Shown piece after piece: positions 21,839 through 30,707 of a stretch of DNA of 64,000 nt. Position 1 is the first letter of the stretch, and each line of letters begins with the position of its first letter. This DNA comes from Euphorbia lathyris. Lineage: Eukaryota; Streptophyta; Magnoliopsida; Malpighiales; Euphorbiaceae. The notes under the pieces were generated by a model. That model worked only from the letters and a program-made list of their open reading frames with translations, made no database searches and was not told the DNA's origin. A program made the translations under genes and the position numbers. Location: the NCBI RefSeq assembly GCF_963576675.1, contig NC_088911.1:135597929-135661928 (forward strand), written 5' to 3'.

Positions 21839-22376
21839 TGGACTCTTTAAATTTAGCTAAAAAAATGGGAAAATTACACAGAAATTCATCTTTCAAAAAC
21901 TATTTACAACTATGTCAATTCATAATTTTTTATTATGTCAAATTAGTAAAATTTGTACTTTTAATATATTTTAAGGATTATAATTTATAAATTAGAAGTC
22001 TAGAATATATTTTTTTAGGGTTTATGATTTATGAATTGGTAGAATTTTTAAATTATGAGATAAAATCATAGTATATAGAAAATAATGACATATTAAAAAT
22101 TAAGTTTGGTGATATGACTTAATTGTAATTTTGTACTTAATTATGATATTCATGTATTTGACCCATCGCTTGACCGTCTAAACATAATATATTATGGGCT
22201 CTTGATAACACCTAAATTTGCTTAAAATTATATAATTGACCCGCTAAATCCATTTCGAAGAACAAAAGAAAATTTAAACAAATTAAAATGTGTATCACTT
22301 TTTTGATAGAATTAGTTCAAATAAATTTATCAGGCTAACGAGACTCTTATAAAATTCAGAAAAGTAATTAATTTTT
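21839..22376. other. AT-rich intergenic sequence
   Basis: No gene or element end recognised. Confidence 0.4.
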
Positions 22377-22731
22377 TTTTTGTCAAACTATAATGTATTA
22401 CGCCCTAATAATAATTTTTATATTACATTTCATAAAAAGTAAATTAAGATTCTGTAAATTTGAATATTAACTTTTGATACTTATCAGTTTATTTCAATGA
22501 TTTGATAATTTCATTATATAGAGCAAGATCAAACATTACAAACACAGTGTGGGCCCAACAACCCTATAAAAATGTTGGGCTTTGGGCTTTTAGCCCAAAA
22601 GATATAATTCATTAAGTCTACATTTTCAAGCCTTTTATATTTTCTGTAGGAAAGAGCTCTAACTTTTTAAAAAAAGTGGAGAACGTGAGAGAGATAAATC
22701 AAAGATGGAGCCAAAAAAAAAGGGTTAATTT
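22377..22731 (+). repeat. Direct repeat copy A (partner at 25186-25552)
   Basis: Shares long stretches with 25186-25552. Examples are GCCCTAATAATAATTTTTA, GAGCAAGATCAAACATTACA, ATGTTGGGCTTTGGGC and GTGGAGAACGTGAGAGAGAT, in the same order and orientation. Both copies run into a copy of the foldback MITE. The pair brackets the MULE at 23015-24562, so this is a segmental duplication or two copies of one larger repeat. Confidence 0.8.
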
Positions 22732-22915
22732 CAAATAAAGTCCTGTTATTTCATATTATTTACGAATCGGTATATATTATTGGCAAAATTTTCATTTTCC
22801 AATATTTGGTCGATAACGATCTCAAAATTAAAAATTTTAAGAATTAAATAATATTTTAAGCAAACTTTATATTGTTGGCAAAATTTTCATTTTCCCATAT
22901 CTGGTCGATCACTAG
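22732..22915 (+). mobile_element. Truncated foldback MITE (5' part)
   Basis: Begins GGGTTAATTTCAAATAAAG like the copy at 25553 and contains TTGGTCGATAACGATCTC. It breaks off near 22915, where C/T-rich sequence begins. An internal part, TTGGCAAAATTTTCATTTTCC plus TGGTCGAT, is present twice (about 22779 and 22876), which marks a rearrangement at the break. Confidence 0.65.
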
Positions 22916-23014
22916 GTTTTTCTTCCTGATTTCCGCCGTCCACCCCCTCCCCTCCCTTTCTTTCCCTTCCTTCTTTATCTTTTCCTTTTCTTCCCTTCTT
23001 TTTCTTTGTGAGCG
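22916..23014. other. C/T-rich flank of the MULE
   Basis: A pyrimidine tract (CCTTCCTT-type sequence) between the truncated MITE and the MULE end. No coding content. Confidence 0.4.
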
Positions 23015-23291
23015 ACTATATACCGCCCCCTAATTCCGGTTCACCGCACCCTATTGACCATATTGCCCTTCTCATTATTTCAAACAAGAAATTTGAAAAT
23101 TCTAAATCCTCTCTACTTTCTTTCCATTTTCAAAAAACCGAGCTAAAATGACATGACACCAAAAGTAGGCAGGGGCAAAGGATACATGGGTATTACGGTA
23201 AGTTTTTCCGTTCAAATAATTAACGAAATCATGATTTTTGCCTCCGAAATCGGAGGCAAAATTTCCAGAAATCGCACCAAACGGGTGCGAT

Positions 23292-23548
23292 TTACTTGTT
23301 CCACCTACGGTGGAACGCAAGTGGAACAAGTAAGAGCCGTGCGACCCACCATATGGTGGATTACGCGGCGCATGCGATCCACCATATGGTGGATCGCGCG
23401 GCGCATGCGTTCCACCATAAGGTGGATCGCACGGCACACGCGTTCCACACACGGTGGAACAAGTATGCGCCGTGCGTTCCACCTTAGGGTGGAACGCGCG
23501 CCGCGCTCGTTTGGCCGACGGGCCAAACGTTTGCGGCGCACCAGTATT
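23292..23548. repeat. Palindrome array A in the MULE, ~33-bp period
   Basis: Six or seven units each hold a 14-16-base palindrome such as CCACCATATGGTGG, CCACCATAAGGTGG, TTCCACCTTAGGGTGGAA or TTTGGCCGACGGGCCAAA. They are separated by CG-rich linkers like CGCGCGGCGCATGCG. The period is about 33 bases, so overlapping reading frames stay open with an 11-residue repeat in several frames; that is a consequence of the period, not proof of coding. Confidence 0.85.
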
Positions 23549-23554
23549 GTATGG

Positions 23555-23925
23555 TTATGCATTCCAGTTAACCCAGCCTTGTATACATACGCTCATTTGC
23601 CGACTTCCCTCTGGATACATACGCATTGTATGGTTATGCATTCCAGTTAACCCAGCCTTAGCCTGTATCCCCCATCCAGAAAGGTCTGCATGTTTATAGG
23701 CTTTAATCTGAAATTTACAGCGGCACGCTTTAGTTTTACTTTTTCTAATTGCAGGATCTTCATCAATTTTCACAACACCTCTATATCGTTCACCCCGTGA
23801 ACATCGCAACAACTTATGTTTTCCCCCATGTTTGTGCGAAGATATTACAATCTCAAATCCATTCTAAATAGCTATCTTTTTTGCCCAATCAATAGCATCC
23901 TGACACGAAGGGAAAATGGTGTCCG
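23555..23925 (-). pseudogene. MULE transposase N-terminal (FAR1-like) fragment
   Basis: Read on the minus strand from about 23925 downwards: FPSCQDAIDWAKKIAI, a stop, then NGFEIVISSHKHGGKHKLLR, then CSRGERYRG, later KACRCKFQIKAY, GWGIQAKAG and MHNHTM. The order CxxC-like region, then Trp and HNH, is that of the FAR1-type DNA-binding N-terminus of plant MULE transposases. One in-frame TAG interrupts it, and the catalytic part is missing. A 33-base duplication of its end (around 23557-23589 and 23631-23663) follows a partial second copy. Confidence 0.65.
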
Positions 23926-24103
23926 TTATGAAACGCGAACTATAATCAATGTTATCGGGTTTCCAATCTTCTATCGGTACCTGAATATACAAAAAATGCA
24001 TAATATGTTAGCATAATTGACATTAAAATTAAAAAAAATACTTCAGGGCAATTTCTCCTCTGCAAAAATAGTCCGGGGCAATTTCTGCCCAATTTTGCCT
24101 GAA

Positions 24104-24332
24104 CGGGTAGGATGCCCATTTCACCATAGGCGAAAACGGGCATCGCGTACTGCCCGTTCCATGGGTGGAACGGGCAGCGGGTACCACCGGTCCATAGGTG
24201 GAACGGGTGGCGCATACCACCCGTTCCATGGGTGGATTGGGTGGCGCATACTGCCTGTTCCTTAGGCCGAACGGGTAGTTCATCCGGCCGGCCTAAGGAA
24301 CGGGCAGTATGCGCCACCCGTTCAGGCAAAAA
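24104..24332. repeat. Palindrome array B in the MULE, ~33-bp period
   Basis: Units with CCCGTTCCATGGGTGGAACGGG-like imperfect palindromes (quoted core CCATGGGTGG), CCGGTCCATAGGTGGAAC and CCTGTTCCTTAGGCCGAAC alternate with linkers GTGGCGCATACCA/CTG. Unit length equals that of array A, and the linker word GCGCAT is shared, but the palindrome sequence differs. A larger inverted pair, CCGGCCTAAGGAACGGGCAG against CTGCCTGTTCCTTAGGCCG, closes the array. Confidence 0.85.
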
Positions 24333-24562
24333 CCAACGAAAAAAAATTGAAAATTAACAGATTACGTTTTTAATAATCGTAATATTGCCTCGTGTTCGAA
24401 ATCATTATCCTCGGGAATGCTTGGATCCATTTTTGGAAATTCCGGGATTTGTGCTCGGGAGAGAAAGGGAGAGAAAGTTTTTAAGGTTTTGGAAGAAAAA
24501 AAATGGCAAGGGCAATATGGTCAAAAGGATGCGGTGAACCGGAATTAGGGGGTGGTATATAG

Positions 24563-25185
24563 CAATACCATTTTCTTTCTTTGCTTTTTGGTCACCAGAG
24601 ATCCAGAGACACTCTTTTGATATTCAAAGTCTTAGATCCACAACAGAGCTTAGTGAAATCGGTAACGTTTTATAATTTTTTTTTCCCTAAACCTTTGAGG
24701 AGGAAGAAGGAAGCTTGTCTTCCTTTTTTCTCCTCCCACATTTATGTTTTCCTAGTTTTTGTTTATTTAGTTTTAGCCTAGTTATAAATTTTATATATTT
24801 TTCCGTACCTCCTAATCTGGTTGAACTGCATTTGCTATTCTTAATCCTTTCATTTGTAACATCTTCTGATTTAGCAAGAGCGAAAAAGGTAGATTTTATC
24901 CGTAGATCAGTGATCTACGGGATTGCAAATAAAGGACTCAAATCCGAAGGTTCATAATGGTTCTAATGTTGGAAATTGGACTACAACTGCTTTTCCGCGA
25001 ATTCGGAGCTTCGAGAAATATATGAGCTATCTGTTGTTGTTTTTATTAGTCGTACCTTTAATGACTCTTTCTGCTTTTCTTTGTATTTTCATTACCTTAG
25101 TGGATCATTTAATGAAATATTAGTATTCCATAAAAAAAAAAAACACAAGACTTTCTGTAAGTTAGTTCAGAAAGCCAATCGATTC
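24563..25185 (+). repeat. Unclassified repeat, part shared with 10910-11160
   Basis: 24880-25120 resembles 10910-11160 (see there). The stretch looks transcript-like (short frames, AAATCGGTAACG boundary near 24657), but I recognise no domain. It may be an untranslated leader or intron captured by a TE. Confidence 0.4.
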
Positions 25186-25552
25186 TTTTTTCAAACTATA
25201 ATATATTAAGCCCTAATAATAATTTTTATATTACATTTCATAAAAAATAAATTCATATTCTGTAAATTTTAATATTTAACTTTTGATACTTATCAATTTA
25301 TTTTATGATTTGATAATTTCATTATATATAATGTTTAAGAGCAAGATCAAACATTACAAACGCAGAATGGGCCCAGCAACCCTATTAAAATGTTGGGCTT
25401 TGGGCTTTTAGCCCAAAAGATATAATTCATTAAGTCTACCTCAACTTATGTTTGTTTTCAAGCCTTTTATAGTTTCTGTAGGAAAGAACTATAACTTTTT
25501 TAAAAAGTGGAGAACGTGAGAGAGATAAATCAAAGATGCAGAAAAAAAGAAA
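25186..25552 (+). repeat. Direct repeat copy B (partner at 22377-22731)
   Basis: Same order of shared blocks as copy A; it contains an extra CTCAACTTATGTTTGTTT near 25439 that copy A lacks. It runs directly into the complete foldback MITE. Confidence 0.8.
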
Positions 25553-26014
25553 GGGTTAATTTCAAATAATACCCTACTGTTTTATATTTTTTACAGATCG
25601 GTATATATTGTTAGTAAATTTTTTATTTTTCCATATTTGGTCGATAACGACCTCAAAATAAAAAAAGATTAAGAATTAAATATACTTTAAGCAAACTTTA
25701 GTTCTTCAACTTTTTAGGTTTGAAGTCATTTAGGCGTTGTTTTTTTTATGAGAGAGAAAGTTAATGTTTAGAAAGAGAAAACTCCAAAATAATGATTTTG
25801 AAAAATAAAAAATGTGATTTTTTTTGAACCAGAAAAGATAATCAATATGAAACTAAATGTGGTTTGATAATAAATATGAAACTAAACAATTTTAATTCTT
25901 GAAAATTTTCATTTAAAGATCAAATTTGAAAAAATGAAATCTTTACCAATCATAATCATAAGTACTGATCCAAAAAAAATGTAAAACCACTTAATATTTA
26001 TTTGAAATTAATCC
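25553..26014. mobile_element. Foldback MITE, complete copy
   Basis: Begins GGGTTAATTTCAAATAATA and ends TATTTGAAATTAATCC, reverse complements. Inner GGTCGATAACGACCTC and TTTTTAGGTTTGAAGTCATTT match the 14833 copy. Non-coding. Confidence 0.7.
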
Positions 26015-27003
26015 AAAGAAATCAGGAACAAAGTAAACGGAATATTCCACATAATTTTGTAGATAAAAATGATATCTATAAAAAAAATTAAAATTTGAAT
26101 TAAATAAATTTGTCAAAAAATAATGAAGGGTAATTAAATAACACATCATTTGCTTCTGAATTTGTCCGGAAAAAAAATTATTTACCCCTTAAATTTTCAA
26201 AGTGTTTTGATAACTCCTTCAACTTACTTAATGTCCCGATAAATCTTCAATTTGTTTAAAATGTAATCAATTAATCAATAGTTTTAAAAAAGTAAGCTAC
26301 ATATGGAAGAAGTGTTGCACATGCTTTGGTAAAGTAAAACGACTAAAGTCGGGTCAGGGGAAGATACAGGGAGACTGTGTCCTCTCTCGCCGCCGGAACC
26401 ACCATGGCTAGATGTAGTTTCGGCCTTCCTATTTCCCCAAAATTTGAGGATGTGGGGTGCGAAATTAGTAATTTAATTAAACTTTGACGAGGTATTTTAT
26501 AAATTGAGCATTTGATATAGAACTTTGATTGTGTATTTAATGCATTGGTGATTTGACCTAGAACTTAGATTGATATTTGATAAATTAGGGATTTCATAAA
26601 TTGAGGATTGTTATATGATTAATACAAAATTAATTCATTGAGGTTTTATTTAATTAAGGTTTCGGAGTGGTTAATTAATATATGATAGGCGATAAATTTC
26701 TCAAAGTTGGTTAAAAACGACACAATCTTACTTTTGTAGTTCAAATCTAGCTTAATTTTGAGAAGTTTTACATTTCCAGATGCTAACATTTATATATTCA
26801 GGAAAAAATTGAGTAAGTTAGATTTAGCAAGATTTTTTTTACGAACACAAGTGTACAATCGGCCCCCCAACGGACCAATCCTGTATTCGCGGTTGCCTGT
26901 GGAGACGATCATGAAAAAGAGTTCATAAATATTATCCAACACCCCAACACAAAATTAGAGTGAGAAGAGCAAATGTTGATAGACAGTGGAAACTCCCAAT
27001 TAA
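26015..27003. other. Intergenic sequence, no gene seen
   Basis: AT-rich. A short GC-richer patch at 26340-26450 contains CGCCGCCGGAACCACCATGGC but no usable frame. Phrases of the AT-rich dispersed repeat occur at 26210-26290. A stretch at 26830-26900 (GTACAATCGGCCCCCCAACGG) is not AT-rich and may be a TE relic. Confidence 0.4.
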
Positions 27004-27591
27004 CTGTGTAAACGAGCCGAGCTTTTTTTAACCGAGCTTTGATCAAGTCGAGCTGTTATCGAGCTTTTAACAAGATTTAATAAAATTCATCATATATGCA
27101 TAGAATAAGTAGCGTAGTAGATAAAAAAAACCCTTACAACATAATCTATATGAGTTTAAATATTTTTAAAAAATCACATTATTGGTCAGATTCAAGAATA
27201 CTAGATTTTACTCGTGGTCGGAGAACGTACTTATAGAAAAATTTATAACATTAAAATATATATTAAAGTTTGTAATAATTTTAATTTATCAAAGATAATT
27301 TATAGGTTCAAGGGTAAAACGTTTTTTATGCGTTAAATCTTATTTGAGTTTGAATTGTAATGAAACACTAATAATAATTAATAAAAGAAAAATTTAGATC
27401 AATGAAATATATATATTATATATTAGAAAATTAGAAATATATGTAGTAATTAAAACATAATCGATTCGGTTTGTTAGTGCTCGAGCCGATCTCGATCTCA
27501 AATCAAGCCTTATCAAGTCGAATTTTGATCGAACTTTGACAAAGTTAAACTCGAATAGTTTGCGAACTACCAAGATTCATTTACACCCTTA
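27004..27591. mobile_element. Probable hAT-like MITE with GTGTAAACGAGCC ends
   Basis: The left end GTGTAAACGAGCCGAGC and the right end, reversed, GTGTAAATGAATCTTGG are similar inverted repeats. Repeated CGAGC and TCAAGTCGA words lie inside both ends. Target duplication unclear; the core is AT-rich and non-coding. Confidence 0.5.
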
Positions 27592-28028
27592 CTTCCAACC
27601 ACCACGTCTAATACATCTTGGAATATAATCTTTAAATATAAAAAATAATTCTAAAAGTATAACTATATAGGAGTAGAGGATGCTTGGAAGAGCGCTTGAT
27701 TATGTGTCAATTATTTTGGCAATTTTCAAAGGGTGTCATCTATTGGAATAGGTGTGGTTGCTTAATAAGGTTGCCACTTTTTAGCAATAAGGTTGTAAAC
27801 TTTTTTTAATATAAAAAATGATTTATTTGATTACTATTTGTGTATCTCTTTAAGGAGTCTGTCTCTTCTTTTACTATTTGTTGACAATATTTATAATTAA
27901 AATAAATTATTTATAAATTAATGATTTGTGGGGCAATTGTGACAACATTTAAAGTTGCTTACTCTTGGAGCATTTTTAAACAAAATTTGTCAAGAGTGAC
28001 GTGGATGATTAAGTTAATAAAATATTAT
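27592..28028. other. Intergenic sequence
   Basis: No gene recognised; a 65-codon frame at 27921-28118 runs into the MULE end and has no motif. Confidence 0.4.
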
Positions 28029-28164
28029 ATTTTAGTAGGGTTAATTACAAAAATGGGTCAAATGAGAGGCCCATTTACATTTAACCCATTTACTCAACCT
28101 ACTACATATCTAGACTGATTTTGTGTGACTTTTCCATAATACCCTCAATATTTACGCGCGTCTT

Positions 28165-28335
28165 CCCCCTCCCGGCTGACTTCGCAGATTCCATATTATG
28201 CGAAGCCTGCGAAGCTAATGTTTGGGTTTACTTGATGAATTTAATTAGCATATGCGAAGCTCGCGAAGCCTGCGAAGCTAAAGTTTGGTTTACTTGATGA
28301 ATTTAATTCGCATATGCGAAGCCTGGATGTGTTTT
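28165..28335. repeat. Tandem repeat with GCGAAGC words inside the MULE
   Basis: A unit of about 65-70 bases containing GCGAAGCCTGCGAAGCTAA, then TTTACTTGATGAATTTAATT and GCATATGCGAAGC, occurs twice in tandem, with GCTCGCGAAGC added between copies. Confidence 0.8.
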
Positions 28336-28387
28336 GTAGCTTATTCGCGAAGTGGTATATAACAAAAAATGGCAAACAACAACGGAT

Positions 28388-28496
28388 TCTAACATTAAAA
28401 TCATAACACTATCAAAATTTACAACAAGATTGCCACAATAACAATATTAAATTCATAACATTATCAAAATTTACAACAAGATTGCCACAATAAACT
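28388..28496. repeat. Two ~55-bp direct repeats inside the MULE
   Basis: The block with CATAACACTATCAAAATTTA and CAACAAGATTGCCACAATAA is present twice, one after the other. Confidence 0.8.
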
Positions 28497-28699
28497 CCTA
28501 GAACCTAACTAATACGGTACCAATTTTGAAGCGGATGAGTAATCTTGGTGTGCACCGTGAGACACATCCATCCCAAAAGGTATGAACTTCCATTTCTCAT
28601 CCCAAAAGGTATGGAAAAAAGACGATTTTGGCTTCACGAAATGAGGATTAGAGAAGCATGCGAACGTAAATGTGCAGGGAAAGAGGTGATTTTACTTCA

Positions 28700-28960
28700 C
28701 TAATCGATGTTTTCGCGAGGTATGCGAGGTCTGAAACGTGACGATCTATGTCGCATATCGATGCTTTCGCGAAGTTTGCGAGTCAAATCATGAACTTTTC
28801 TACTCGCAGACTTCGCGAAATAATCGATTCGCGAAGCAGATCCATACCTTTCAGGCTCTTTCTCTTTGCAGATCTTCGTGAAATCATAGATTCACGAAGT
28901 AGATCGTCACGTTTCAGGCTTTTTCTCTTCGCGAAATCATCGATTCACGAAGTGTATTCA
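28700..28960. repeat. TTCGCGAA palindrome cluster inside the MULE
   Basis: Repeated short palindromes and inverted pairs: TTTTCGCGAGG, CTTTCGCGAAG, CTTCGCGAAATAATCGATTCG and CGCGAAATCATCGATTCACG. A unit with TTTCAGGCTTTTTCTC is present two to three times. The arrangement parallels the palindrome arrays in the MULE at 23015. Confidence 0.75.
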
Positions 28961-29467
28961 TTGAAAAAACGCAGAAAAAACAACAGATGCTTACATTTTT
29001 CGCGCCTTTCACCCTTAAAAGCGACAATAACAATATGATAAACTGAGAAAAACGAAGGAAATAACGAAGAATAACCATTTATTTGATGGTAACAAGAAGA
29101 AAGAAACCAAGTAAGGAGCAGGAACCATGACTTCGTTTTCTAGGATTAGGAAGTTGCAGAATGAAGAGATGAAGAGAGGAAAAAGAGAAATTCATTGTGA
29201 TTTGTCGAAATGGTGCAGATTTCGTGCAATTTAAAGGAAGAACGGAAGATCAAAAGTCTTGAAATCATTAATGGAGGAGCCAACTTTTTGCGTAACCAAG
29301 GAGATGGGGGGAGCGGTCGTTCGCGTTGTGGGGAAGTGGGAAGGTTAGGGGTATCATGGGAAAGTCACACAGAATCAGTCTAGATATGTAGTAGGTTGAG
29401 TAAATGAGTTAAATATGTAAATGGGTCTTCCATTTGACCTAATTTTATAATTTTCCCTATTTTAGTA

Positions 29468-29579
29468 TGATATGTTAAGTTTTGACACTTTTTAAAGCAA
29501 CCTAAACTACAATACTAGCAACGCCAATGTGATAATCAAACATGGGTTGACCAAAAACAAGAAAAGCTGAATAGGTATA
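29468..29579. other. Short intergenic spacer
   Basis: Nothing recognised. Confidence 0.4.
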
Positions 29580-29890
29580 CAAGTAGACCTATTGATGGGT
29601 CGGATTTGGACTAGGCCTAGCAGATTTTTATATAAAAATGCTCATTCTAACTCCAATCCAATACGTTGTTAATTTAGGTTGGCTTGGACTGGATTTGACT
29701 TGAGTTCAAAAATCAACTCTCAAACCCAACTCGTGTAAACCCACTTAAATATATATTTATAATTTATAATAATAAAAAATTATACTTAAAAATAAATATT
29801 AATATATAAATTTATAAATTTATTACCTAATATGGATTGAGGGATCGGGTTGGGCCAGCCCGTACTATTTTTATAAATCCAAAATCTGTC
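29580..29890. mobile_element. Worn MITE related to 10146-10656
   Basis: Begins AGTAGACCTATTGATGGGTC, with AT-rich centre and GGGATCGGGTTGGGCCAGCCCG near the end, like the element at 10146. Its right inverted end is eroded. Confidence 0.4.
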
Positions 29891-30498
29891 CAAAAAAAAT
29901 ATACATGAAAATCTAGCTAGTATGAAACTAATCGTGACGCTCTAATTCAAGACCAACAAGACATCACAATAAGTCAGTCACAAAACCAAATTTCATAAAT
30001 TCAACTCGACATACATTAAGATGTGTTGCAGCTCAAATTTTCAAGACAGAAGATGAACATTTTTAACAATCTAAATCAAATTATTCAAAATTGATGAAAA
30101 ATCATATTACAAATTTATTGAAGCTTAAGTTGGAGAACGATTAAATTCAATTGACCTCTAAAAATAAAATATAAAATACTGTGAAATTCATGAACAAGCA
30201 AAAGTAGGTGAAACATTGAAAATTCAGGTTGTTGAAATTAGAGAAGGATACTAGATCTAGTGTCGCGAGTGACAATTCATGTAACGATCGACACCATGGA
30301 AGCACCATCGTCGAGGAGGAGATCAAAGAGACTAAGTCGACGGACGAGGCCATTTTCGAAAGCTCCACCGAAACAATATCGTATGAAATATTAAAGGTTT
30401 GGTTCGAATAGCCGATGTCCAACATTGAGAAAACCACGACGGAGGAGTTTGGGTAGAGTAAGATCTAACTACTTTCTATTCTGCCAAGAATAAAGGCT
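29891..30498. other. Sequence interrupted by the Ale element; no gene named
   Basis: 30220-30480 contains GC-richer sequence with a 60-codon plus frame and a 96-codon minus frame; neither has a recognisable motif. It joins to 34971 across the copia insertion (shared CTTTC), where similar sequence continues, so it may be a relic of an older TE or gene. Confidence 0.35.
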
Positions 30499-30503
30499 CT
30501 TTC

Positions 30504-30707
30504 TGTAGAGGTTGAAAAGGATTAATGATTTCATTAACAAGTGAGAAGAATTTATACAGCATTACAGGAGTAATTTAAAACTATACAAAGACTAAAAGAT
30601 AGGTTTGAGATAAATATTAAAAATGGAGAGATTTATCATGTTGTTGAGATTGAGAAGAATCAGTTGTAACAATCCCTGAATTACAGGGATAACACTTATC
30701 CTTAACA
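30504..30707 (-). repeat. Ale element 3' LTR (204 bp)
   Basis: Downstream LTR in element orientation. It encodes the last ~30 residues of the pol frame. The adjoining sequence at 30708-30722 reads, on the minus strand, as purine-rich CTTACGGGGGCA, the polypurine tract that primes plus-strand synthesis. Confidence 0.95.

Larger units (their letters stand above)
23015..24562 (-). mobile_element. MULE-type element with palindrome arrays
   Basis: Ends form a ~54-bp inverted repeat with few mismatches, 23015-23068 (CTATATACCGCCCCCTAATT...) against 24509-24562. The middle holds a minus-strand fragment of a FAR1/MULE transposase N-terminal domain. That fragment is flanked on both sides by arrays of GC-rich palindromes (23290-23550 and 24104-24330). 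No convincing 9-bp target duplication was found; the symmetrical TATATA at the ends blurs the boundary. It is non-autonomous as it stands. Confidence 0.7.
28039..29457. mobile_element. Non-autonomous MULE with ~110-bp TIRs
   Basis: Terminal inverted repeats of at least 110 bases: 28039 onward (GGGTTAATTACAAAAATGGG, ... CTACTACATATCTAGACTGA) against the reverse of the end (GGGAAAATTATAAAATTAGG, ... CTACTACATATCTAGACTGA). A perfect 10-bp duplication TATTTTAGTA flanks it at 28029-28038 and 29458-29467 (9 bp plus one chance or end base), as Mutator-like insertion makes. The interior has no transposase frame but several sets of direct repeats and many TTCGCGAA-type palindromes. Confidence 0.9.

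Noticed and set aside
23102..23650. Overlapping frames of 126, 165 and 85 codons with an 11-residue repeat as a host protein
   Set aside because: They exist on both strands at once because the palindrome array has a 33-base period; no known domain, and they lie in a MULE.
23292..24332. CRISPR-like array of palindromic repeats
   Set aside because: No unique spacers, eukaryotic context, and the repeats form part of a TIR-bearing transposon.
30229..30437. Frames on both strands next to the Ale element as a disrupted host gene
   Set aside because: Joining the flanks across the CTTTC duplication gives no long frame or recognisable domain; left as unknown relic.
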